Assembly (NCBI RefSeq): GCF_002157225.2
Contig: NZ_CP020038.1
Location: 4,122,501-4,186,500 of the forward strand
Source of the DNA: Agarilytica rhodophyticola
Lineage (GTDB): Bacteria > Pseudomonadota > Gammaproteobacteria > Pseudomonadales > Cellvibrionaceae
DNA: 64,000 bases
Reading direction: 5' to 3'
Shown here: positions 1-7,379 of the stretch, in pieces
How positions within the stretch are numbered: the stretch's first letter is position 1
How the letters are laid out: every line of letters starts with the position of its first letter
Notes under the pieces: model-generated
The model's database searches: none
What the model was told of the DNA's origin: nothing
The model's input: the letters and a program-made list of their open reading frames with translations, nothing else
Translations under genes and position numbers: made by a program

Positions 1-4
1 AAAC

Positions 5-1027
5 ATGAGCGAAATATTTACCAAGCTTAATCAGGTTGCCAAACTGGAAAATAATCAACGGCTAATAAAAGACTTAAATCTTTTGTCGTCAATTACCACA
101 AAAACCCTAGCGCTATTAGATAAAGCCCCTGAGACACAACAACTAACAAATGCCGGCACGTTGAAAAGTTTATTGAAAAATTCCGGAATATTTTTTGAAC
201 AAAAAATATTGTCACTCAACAATGATAAGGGGTATCAAGCAACTCAGCGCACACCAATAAACACACCGTTACAAGGTGAAAGTAATCAAAAGATAAATAG
301 TCCAGGAATAACAACAAAAGAAGTTTTCCAAGATGATTTAAAAGCAGATGTTTTACGCATTATCAACACCCTAACAAACTTCTCTCAGGAGCTATCAAAA
401 CATCCACAAAAAAATCAATTTATCGAACGTTCATCCTTCGATAAATTAATGCAGTCACTTTTTAATATTTCGTCAACAACGAACAATAGCAAAATTAATT
501 GGCAAGATGCCCATCGACAATTCATTACTCGGCTAGAACCACTATTACTTTCTGCACTCGCCAGGCTTACAAGCTTACAAGTCCAGCAGTTACTGCAAAA
601 ACAGCAGGACTCCACAGTAAGTAGCGGCGGCCTATTTGAATTTCCGGTGCGAATAAACGATGAGTTTTTTCCTCTAACAATCAGCATTCAAGAACGTTAC
701 TACGAAAATAAAGAGCAGACAGAAGGCAGGGATAAAGACAATAAAGACACAGCAAAACTCAAAAAAAGATGGCATGTTTTTTTGGAGTTTGACTTACAAA
801 AGCTAGGTACTTTTGCCAGCGACATTACGGTTGATGACCATAGTGTTAAAACAACGCTTTGGATTGAACAAAAACAGCTCTGGCTCAAAGGCAAGAGAAA
901 GCTAGAAACCCTAAAACAAGAAATGAAAAAAAATGGTATCGAGTTGGAAGAAATACAGTGTATTCAAGGGAAACCACCAGAAAAACCCATGAAATTACAG
1001 CAAACATTAATAGATATTAAAACTTAA
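5..1027 (+). CDS. FliK-like flagellar hook-length control family protein
   Basis: 340 aa. The first ~200 residues are polar, low in conserved motifs and rich in N, Q, T and K, as in the N-terminal ruler of FliK. The last ~130 residues (about 205-335) look like the compact FliK C-terminal (Flg_hook) domain, with alternating strands around the FPVRIN and LWIEQKQLWLK segments. FliK measures hook length and, through FlhB, switches flagellar export specificity. The next gene, 10 bp downstream, is an FlhB-like C-terminal fragment, and this FliK-like/FlhX pairing supports the call. The ATG lies five bases from the window edge, so a start further upstream cannot be excluded. Sequence similarity is judged by eye and is moderate. 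Confidence 0.62.
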   Translation: MSEIFTKLNQVAKLENNQRLIKDLNLLSSITTKTLALLDKAPETQQLTNAGTLKSLLKNSGIFFEQKILSLNNDKGYQATQRTPINTPLQGESNQKINSPGITTKEVFQDDLKADVLRIINTLTNFSQELSKHPQKNQFIERSSFDKLMQSLFNISSTTNNSKINWQDAHRQFITRLEPLLLSALARLTSLQVQQLLQKQQDSTVSSGGLFEFPVRINDEFFPLTISIQERYYENKEQTEGRDKDNKDTAKLKKRWHVFLEFDLQKLGTFASDITVDDHSVKTTLWIEQKQLWLKGKRKLETLKQEMKKNGIELEEIQCIQGKPPEKPMKLQQTLIDIKT

Positions 1028-1037
1028 ATTAAATCTT

Positions 1038-1331
1038 ATGTTTTCAGACGAAGAGTTAAAACAAGCCGTAGCACTTTTCTATGACGGCAACCAAGCACCG
1101 ACCATTGCAGCCAAAGGAGAAGGTCTTCAGGCAGAGGAAATCATTCGAATTGCACAAGAAAATAACGTCCCCTTGTGCGATAATGCCCCGCTGGTTGACT
1201 TACTATCACAGCTTGAACTGGGGGATGAAATCCCCGAAGGCTTATATATTGCTGTAGCTCATATTATCGCTTTTGCTCATAAACTGCGACTTGAAGTGTT
1301 AGGTGAAGAAGATAGCCTAGAGCATTCATAA
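1038..1331 (+). CDS. FlhB-like C-terminal domain protein (FlhX type)
   Basis: 97 aa. It matches the cytoplasmic C-terminal domain of FlhB/YscU export-switch proteins without the membrane part: ALFYDGNQAPTIAAKG near the start, then AEEIIRIAQENNVPLCDNAPL, and the amphipathic helix IPEGLYIAVAHIIAFAHKL. The NPTH autocleavage motif of full FlhB is replaced here by NQAPT, so self-cleavage is not expected. Stand-alone proteins of this type occur beside FliK-like genes in many gammaproteobacteria and can partly replace the FlhB C-terminus. It starts 10 bp after the FliK-like gene, so the two are probably one transcript. Confidence 0.8.
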   Translation: MFSDEELKQAVALFYDGNQAPTIAAKGEGLQAEEIIRIAQENNVPLCDNAPLVDLLSQLELGDEIPEGLYIAVAHIIAFAHKLRLEVLGEEDSLEHS

Positions 1332-1760
1332 AAAGCATCGCTGAGACGATAATAACTCACATACCCCAGAACCATACCCCAAGACAGGCACTTCTACAAA
1401 GTCGTAGTAACCTTCATCACCTCAAGCGTCACCTCAAACCAAACGTCACAACACAATACTTCATATGATACGGTTATTCATAGGCTTGATATTTTACTGC
1501 CAGCATCTTAGGCGAGTTCCATTTATGGCCCCTTAAAATACTGCCAGTAGGTTAATAGCAACATACTTTTCGGCAATAGCTTTCTTATAAGTGGGTATGG
1601 TGACATAATGACATGTGTATAAAAAGACCAGAAAATTTATCCATGTGATTTTTCAGCTTATGTTTTATTTAAAGTGACTCCACCACTTTATCCTAAAGAG
1701 GATACTCCAACCAGAACGCAACCAAGTAGAGGAAATAAGCTCTTGGAGAGCATGCATTTA
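1332..1760. other. intergenic region, no gene recognised
   Basis: About 430 bp between the FlhB-like gene and the acyltransferase. No convincing reading frame, RNA gene or terminator was found. It should contain the acyltransferase promoter, but no clear -35/-10 pair could be assigned. A GTG at 1674 would extend the acyltransferase by 29 residues into this stretch. Confidence 0.4.
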
Positions 1761-2885
1761 ATGAAAGTACAAAGGTATTCAGAATTAGATTGGTTGAGAG
1801 TCATTTTAATCCTGGCGGTATTTTTACATCATGTGTTCATGCCATTTAATGGCGATAAGTGGCATGTAATGAATACACAGTCGAGTAAATTGCTTGATGA
1901 TATTATGGTGTACTTCGAGCAACTAAGATTACCGACACTCTTCTTTATTGCGGGAGCAGGCAGCCTACTTTTATTAAAGAAAACTAAAACAAGAACATTC
2001 ATCATCAGTAAATTTCATCGCCTTTTTATTCCTCTTATTGTTGGCATGATGCTTATAGTACCGCCTCAAAACTACTATGAAAATGTCAACGAGTATACCG
2101 GTATAATCGATGCTTATAAGCACTTATTTTTCTCGTTTGACGCTAATCACCTTTGGTTTATTGAGTTTCTTATAGTGTTTATGCTGTTAGCCATACCAGC
2201 TAAATCAGCACTCAACAGCCAGGCAGGCTGTATTGTTATTAATAAGCTTGAACAATTAGTCGTATCGTCTAAACACGGACTGTTCTCACTTGTGCTTATT
2301 ATCTCGCTATTTCGTTGTAGCCTTAAGCTACTTATGCCCTCTGAAGACAATGGGGTGGACAACTTATCGGTTTCAATATTCTTCTTATTATTTTTTATGG
2401 CCGGCATGAGCTTCATGAGTAAGCCTAAGATATGGGAGCAATTATCGATTAACCGATCAGTCAATTTAAAATGGTTTATATTCAGCTCCATTGTTTTTTA
2501 TAGTTACTATTTCATGCCGGATATGAGTGACTATGTTCCACTGGTAATACGTTGGCAGTTATGGTGGTTGGTTTGCACACTTGTATCCTGGTCCGGATTA
2601 TTGGCAATGATCGGATATGCGAGTGCACTATGCACAAAAACACCCACATGGCTGCATACAGCGAATGAGTTAATTTATCCATTTTATATATTGCATCAAA
2701 CGATTATTGTTGCGTTGGCCTTTTATATCGTGCAATGGGATAAAGGTATCGCAATAAAGTCAATAACTCTATTGTTGAGTACATTCTTAGTTTGTAGTTT
2801 CTTATGTTACTTTTTTGTAAAGCCCGTAAGCTTTTTCCGTTATCTATTTGGTTTAAAGCCCCAAAATGCGTCTATAAAAAATTAG
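1761..2885 (+). CDS. Acyltransferase 3 family membrane protein
   Basis: About 374 aa integral membrane protein. The N-terminal pattern RYSELDWLRVILILAVFLHH is the typical first helix of acyltransferase-3 / OpgC-like proteins, with the conserved R and H near the membrane. About ten hydrophobic segments follow, including one with HLWFIEFLIVF and a late one with PFYILHQTIIV. Such proteins move acyl groups (acetyl, succinyl) onto carbohydrates at the inner membrane; the substrate cannot be told here. The ATG at 1761 was chosen because GGAGAG lies 10 bases upstream. An ATG at 1752 or GTG at 1674 are alternatives, but the longer N-terminus is polar and unlike the family. It stands alone with no clear operon partner. 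Confidence 0.75.
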   Translation: MKVQRYSELDWLRVILILAVFLHHVFMPFNGDKWHVMNTQSSKLLDDIMVYFEQLRLPTLFFIAGAGSLLLLKKTKTRTFIISKFHRLFIPLIVGMMLIVPPQNYYENVNEYTGIIDAYKHLFFSFDANHLWFIEFLIVFMLLAIPAKSALNSQAGCIVINKLEQLVVSSKHGLFSLVLIISLFRCSLKLLMPSEDNGVDNLSVSIFFLLFFMAGMSFMSKPKIWEQLSINRSVNLKWFIFSSIVFYSYYFMPDMSDYVPLVIRWQLWWLVCTLVSWSGLLAMIGYASALCTKTPTWLHTANELIYPFYILHQTIIVALAFYIVQWDKGIAIKSITLLLSTFLVCSFLCYFFVKPVSFFRYLFGLKPQNASIKN

Positions 2886-2912
2886 GTTAACAGCCTGTAA
2901 CAAGTGATAATA

Positions 2913-3098
2913 TTAAATAAGAGGGAAGCTGTGAAAAAACTTCAGAGTTTTATAGTAGTCATGTTCAGCCGAAGGGTGATTAGCACGCAGTAGCTCGACA
3001 AGATCATCACCGTAAAGCACTATCCATTGTGAGTCGTTAAGTACATGGTAGTACTAGAGCTCGTCGGTACTGACAGAACAATCTTTAGCAAAGGTCAT
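2913..3098 (-). pseudogene. Decayed small ORF with an in-frame TAG
   Basis: On the minus strand, an ATG at 3098 opens a frame of about 61 codons ending at TAA (2913-2915), interrupted only by TAG at 3054-3056 (codon 15). The translated part after the stop looks like real protein: it contains SQWIVLYGDDLVELLRANHP followed by an aromatic-rich helix (YYKTLKFFHSF). The composition is unlike random AT-rich intergenic sequence here. The likely reading is a small gene broken by a nonsense mutation, or a fragment that now starts after the stop. The family is not recognised. Confidence 0.45.
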
Positions 3099-3202
3099 TC
3101 AAATAGCATCAACAGGCCCTAGGCAATATACTAACTAGGCGTATGTTTTATCTCGCTTGCTCATAGCTACTTTATTAAAACAAACTGTGAGCGTAAAGCG
3201 GC

Positions 3203-3832
3203 TTAATCAATAAAACACACACCCGTCCCTCCAATACCGCAATAACCATTAGGGTTCTTAGCCAAGTATTGCTGGTGGTACTCTTCGGCATAATAGAAAG
3301 TATCGACCACTTTTATCTCGGTCGAAATAGCTCCAAGTCCTGAAGCTTTAAGTGCGTCTTGATAGGAGGCCAAAGATTTCTGCGCCACATCTTTTTGCTC
3401 TTCATTAAATACATAAATTGCCGAGCGATACTGTGTGCCCAAGTCATTCCCCTGACGCATTCCTTGAGTTGGATCGTGCGATTCCCAGAAAACTTTGAGT
3501 ATATTTTCAAGCGCTTCTGGAGAATTTTTATACACTGTAAGCACCGCTTCGGTATGACCTGTCATACCACTACATACCTCTTCATAGGTCGGGTTAGGAG
3601 TAAAACCGCCAGCATAAACGGCCGCGGTGGTATGAACACCCTGTTGTTGCCATATGCGTCGTTCTGCCCCCCAAAAACACCCCATACCTAATAGAACTGA
3701 GGAAGTATCATCGGGAAATGGGGCTTTCATATTGCTATCCAATACAAAATGCTTATCCGATATTACTAGTGCTTCTTGTCTTCCATCAAGCGCAGTCTCT
3801 GCGCTAGGCATTTGTGCTTTATTCGTTAACAT
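3203..3832 (-). CDS. msrA: Peptide-methionine (S)-S-oxide reductase
   Basis: 209 aa, close to the 212 aa of E. coli MsrA. The active-site motif GCFWGAE is present with the catalytic cysteine at residue 52, followed by AVYAGGFTPNPTYEEVCSG and HTEAV. The segment HDPTQGMRQGNDLGTQYRS and the C-terminal HQQYLAKNPNGYC complete the family signature. A late cysteine (GYCGIGGTGVCF) can serve as the recycling cysteine. It reduces methionine-S-sulfoxide in proteins using thioredoxin, repairing oxidative damage in the cytoplasm. It is monocistronic by position. The methyltransferase gene upstream ends 85 bp before its start. Confidence 0.95.
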   Translation of the reverse strand: MLTNKAQMPSAETALDGRQEALVISDKHFVLDSNMKAPFPDDTSSVLLGMGCFWGAERRIWQQQGVHTTAAVYAGGFTPNPTYEEVCSGMTGHTEAVLTVYKNSPEALENILKVFWESHDPTQGMRQGNDLGTQYRSAIYVFNEEQKDVAQKSLASYQDALKASGLGAISTEIKVVDTFYYAEEYHQQYLAKNPNGYCGIGGTGVCFID

Positions 3833-3917
3833 ATCTGCATTCTCTCAATCTATATCTGCTGGCCAGATTTACGCCTGCCTGGTCGGTGTCCACTTTTGCT
3901 TGTGTCCCATGTCCCAC

Positions 3918-4535
3918 CTAATCAGGGTCCATATCTAATACTAGGCCAGTGGCATTATGTGGATGCGGGGTTACCCAATTATCATAATGCGCATTAAGTT
4001 TGTTCATCGCTCGCTCAGACATTTCTCGAAAAGTAGGACGACCTGGATCTGTCATCACCACTCGAGTACCGACCGAATGAGCACGCTTAGTTAGGTTATA
4101 TAAGGGCTTTACCATGGAATCCCAAAAACAAATATCCGCTCCAATAACAAGATCGAAATCCATTAGGTCTTCCTTGCGCACATTTTCATAACGGCACTTC
4201 CACGTCTTAGCTTTAACACCATTAATAAGTGCGTGATATTCCAAGTAAGGAAATACAGCATCATCGGCATCCAACGATACTACTTTTGCATTAAACTCCT
4301 TTGCACAAAAAATACCAGCCAAGCCCCAACCACAGCCTATTTCCAAGACCTTCGCTTTTTTATCAGGCGGAAACTCGGTAAGGTAATCCATAAGTAAGAA
4401 CGTTGATTTCCAAAACTTATTGCCATGAATCGATGGAATATTCTCTGCTTGCTTACGCAGCTTCCTAATATCTGGATGACCGTTTTTTAGTATCCTCAGG
4501 CCAAAAGCACGCCTCTCCCATTTATCACTGATCAA
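3918..4535 (-). CDS. Class I SAM-dependent methyltransferase (METTL21/23-like)
   Basis: 205 aa. The SAM-binding motif VLEIGCGWGLAG lies near residue 85, followed by an acidic residue at the end of strand 2 (VVSLDADD). DLVIGADICFWDS takes the place of the motif-IV region. This arrangement resembles the small protein-lysine methyltransferase / nicotinamide N-methyltransferase-like group rather than DNA or rRNA methylases. The target is unknown. It is on the same strand as msrA and upstream of it, so co-transcription is possible. Confidence 0.75.
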   Translation of the reverse strand: MISDKWERRAFGLRILKNGHPDIRKLRKQAENIPSIHGNKFWKSTFLLMDYLTEFPPDKKAKVLEIGCGWGLAGIFCAKEFNAKVVSLDADDAVFPYLEYHALINGVKAKTWKCRYENVRKEDLMDFDLVIGADICFWDSMVKPLYNLTKRAHSVGTRVVMTDPGRPTFREMSERAMNKLNAHYDNWVTPHPHNATGLVLDMDPD

Positions 4536-4922
4536 AATTTACTCCACTTATATCAAACACATTATATAATTAGTACTTATATACAATTAGTACTCCCCCA
4601 GAAATACACTTTGAGTACTACAACATCAACAAATTACTACAACAGGTATTTACAATTAGGGGCAAGCCCCCTTAAACACTACTAACAACTTGCAAATACA
4701 CGTTTACTGGGCATAATCGCCCTCAATGAATCGCGTCCTTAGAAGCCAGACGCAACACTTTACTATACACTCAATGTATGTCCATTTTTTAACATTGAGA
4801 TAGAATTGGCTCAGGCTGGTAAACAATGATCGATTCTGCTCGCCAAACCAAGAGTCAAAAAGAACTAAACCAAGTGATTTTTAGCTCAACCGTTTATACA
4901 TTAAGTAATAATTAGAACAAAT
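4536..4922. other. Divergent intergenic region upstream of ppx
   Basis: 387 bp between the divergently transcribed methyltransferase and ppx. It must hold both promoters. A short GGGG-CAAG-CCCC hairpin lies at 4659-4670, without a T-run. No reading frame or recognised operator was seen. Confidence 0.4.
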
Positions 4923-6407
4923 ATGATGCAATGTGAATCTCCTTATTTTGCGGCCATTGATTTGGGCTCCAACAGCTTTCATATGTTAATCGTTCGGATT
5001 AATGACAACGATAAAATAGAAACTATTGATCGCGAAAAACAAATGGTGCAAATTGCTCGCGGCTTAACATCAGAAGGGATACTTGACGATAATGCACAGC
5101 AACGCGCTTTAGAATGCTTGCACCGCTTTGCAGAACGTCTAAGAGATATTCCCCCTCAACAAATTCGTGTGGTGGGAACCAAAACATTGCGTGCGGCGAA
5201 TAATTCAGACAAGTTTCTCACTCAGGCCGAACAAGTTATTGGGGCTAAAATTCAAATCATATCGGGTTATGAAGAAGCTCGCTTAGTCTACGCGGGTCTC
5301 GCTAACTCCATTAGTGAAAATGATCAAAGGCTGGTCGTTGATATAGGTGGCGGCAGTACCGAATTTGTTATCGGCACAAGCCACGATCCAACCCATCTAG
5401 AAAGCCTAGCCTTGGGATGTGTGTCCTTTACCGAAAAATATATTGCTCACAACGGTGGTGTTAACAAAGGCAACATGCGTAAGGCATATTATGAAGCGTG
5501 TACAGAACTAGAAGAAATTCGCAAAAATTATCTTAAAGCTGGCTGGAAAACCGCCTATGGTACATCTGGCACGATGAAGGCTGTTGCCGAAATACTGGTA
5601 GAAAAAGATGGCGGTGCTGTCATTACCCGTGCATCTCTTGACAAGTTAGTAGAAGAAACCATCAACAATGGCAAAATCATAGCCACTAATGTGACCAAGC
5701 TGCGACGAGATGTACTGCCCGCTGGCCTCGCTATTTTGCAGGCAATTTTCGAGCAGCTAAAACTTGAAAAAATCCATGTGGCATCTGCAAGTCTCAAGGA
5801 GGGTTTGATTTATGACACCATTGGGCGCTACAGCGACCACGACTCGCGGGTGGAAACAGTAAAAAAACTCAAGGCACAATACAATATTGATGAAGACCAA
5901 GCTCAGCGAGTCAGCACTACCGCCGGCCGTTTTTGGTCGCAAATTGAGCGCGCCAACTTGCCGGGAGTATCTCGCACAAAAATACTATATTGGGCGTCAC
6001 AACTGCACGAAATCGGACTCAATATTTCTCATTCTGGCTACCATCATCACGGTCACTACATTCTTAGACACAGTGACCTTGCAGGGTTTGGCCGTTACGA
6101 GCAATATATCTTAGCCACTTTGGTGAGACTGCACAGGAAAAAACCTCACGAGAACAAAATAGAGGGACTAGACGGCACTGCCCGAGAAGCCTTTGTACCG
6201 CTGCTGGTTTGCCTGCGAATCGCGGCGTTGCTGCATCGCCGAAGAGAAGATATAGATGATACGCCAGCGCTTAAAGAAACCTATGATGGTTTTCATCTGT
6301 CTTTTTCCAAAGATTGGCTCAGCAATCATCCATTAACTATGGCAGGTTTAACACAGGAACAGAGCTACCTTAAAAATATTGGCGTCGTATTAACTATAGA
6401 CTCCTAA
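4923..6407 (+). CDS. ppx: Exopolyphosphatase, Ppx/GppA family
   Basis: 494 aa. The N-terminal ASKHA nucleotide-binding fold is clear: AAIDLGSNSFHMLIVRI (phosphate 1), then VVGTKTLRAANNSD, and VVDIGGGSTEFVIG (phosphate 2). A C-terminal helical HD-like domain follows after about residue 310. Ppx removes terminal phosphate from long-chain polyphosphate; GppA paralogs hydrolyse pppGpp. The length and the C-terminal domain fit Ppx as well as GppA, and the two cannot be separated by eye. No ppk gene is next to it. It stands alone, transcribed away from the methyltransferase. Confidence 0.88.
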   Translation: MMQCESPYFAAIDLGSNSFHMLIVRINDNDKIETIDREKQMVQIARGLTSEGILDDNAQQRALECLHRFAERLRDIPPQQIRVVGTKTLRAANNSDKFLTQAEQVIGAKIQIISGYEEARLVYAGLANSISENDQRLVVDIGGGSTEFVIGTSHDPTHLESLALGCVSFTEKYIAHNGGVNKGNMRKAYYEACTELEEIRKNYLKAGWKTAYGTSGTMKAVAEILVEKDGGAVITRASLDKLVEETINNGKIIATNVTKLRRDVLPAGLAILQAIFEQLKLEKIHVASASLKEGLIYDTIGRYSDHDSRVETVKKLKAQYNIDEDQAQRVSTTAGRFWSQIERANLPGVSRTKILYWASQLHEIGLNISHSGYHHHGHYILRHSDLAGFGRYEQYILATLVRLHRKKPHENKIEGLDGTAREAFVPLLVCLRIAALLHRRREDIDDTPALKETYDGFHLSFSKDWLSNHPLTMAGLTQEQSYLKNIGVVLTIDS

Positions 6408-6634
6408 AGCACATACACAGGTAAAGTAGATACGTATAATAATGCGGGCTGTTACCCGAAGGTACTGATGCCGCTGCCAAAAGGCACGTGTACTAACTGA
6501 TACTAAATACTGACTGATAATAGATGGTAGCTGGTAATAGCATGAGAAACGACAACTGGAAACTTACAGGATGTAAACAAGTCCTAACGATGATCAATGC
6601 CAATAAATAATAGAGCATAAGAGACACCGGAATC

Positions 6635-7333
6635 ATGATACGCCTTATTCTAGCCATCGCCGTTTTATTTACACTTTACTGGGCGTATAAGCGTTGGCTT
6701 AAGCTGCCACCTGAAAAACGCAAAAATGCCATTATTCAAGGGCTAATATACACTGCACTGGGCTTTTGTATTATAGCTATTTTTACTGGGCGCCTACATT
6801 GGTTTGGCGCTATATTGGGCGGCGCCCTCGCCTTAGCAAGATTCAGCATGCGGGCATTTTTTGGCTCCTTATCGGTGTTTAAATTTTTGGGCCGCAGTAG
6901 TATTTTTTCCAATCCAGTTTTTAAAACCCCCTTCGTGGAGGTACAAGTCAACCTTCAAAATGGTAATATTAGCGGGCAAATTATCAGTGGCCTTTATGAA
7001 GGCACAGCAATTAATACCCTTACAACTGAACAATTAAAAGAACTTGAACACTATTATCAAGAGCGTGATAAACGCTCCTACTATCTTGTGCGAGTGTTAC
7101 AACAGCGCGCTGGACAACAGTTTACACAGGATAATAATTACGCAAGTGTCGGCGACCCTTCTGTAGAAGAAGCACAACAGATCCTTGGGCTTTCAAAAGG
7201 GGCCAATAAAAAGGATATTATTAAGGCGCACCGCTCCCTTATGCAAAAGCTGCATCCCGACCGAGGTGGCAATGATTACTTAGCATCCAGAGTCAATATT
7301 GCCAAAGAGATATTGCTCAAACATCTCGAATAA
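6635..7333 (+). CDS. Membrane-anchored DnaJ-domain co-chaperone
   Basis: 232 aa. Two or three N-terminal transmembrane helices (residues ~3-18, ~35-55, ~60-75) are followed by a cytoplasmic linker and a C-terminal J-domain (about 175-232). The J-domain has EEAQQILGLSKGANKKDIIKAHR and the essential HPD tripeptide in LMQKLHPDRGG. The design, with membrane anchor first and J-domain last, resembles Tim14/Pam18-type and DjlA-like type III J-proteins that recruit DnaK to the inner membrane. The client is unknown. The next gene starts 46 bp downstream on the same strand, so the two may share a transcript. Confidence 0.85.
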   Translation: MIRLILAIAVLFTLYWAYKRWLKLPPEKRKNAIIQGLIYTALGFCIIAIFTGRLHWFGAILGGALALARFSMRAFFGSLSVFKFLGRSSIFSNPVFKTPFVEVQVNLQNGNISGQIISGLYEGTAINTLTTEQLKELEHYYQERDKRSYYLVRVLQQRAGQQFTQDNNYASVGDPSVEEAQQILGLSKGANKKDIIKAHRSLMQKLHPDRGGNDYLASRVNIAKEILLKHLE

Positions 7334-7379
7334 AACTGCGTTACACTTGATCTTAACAATCATCACCACTGAGGCCTAA

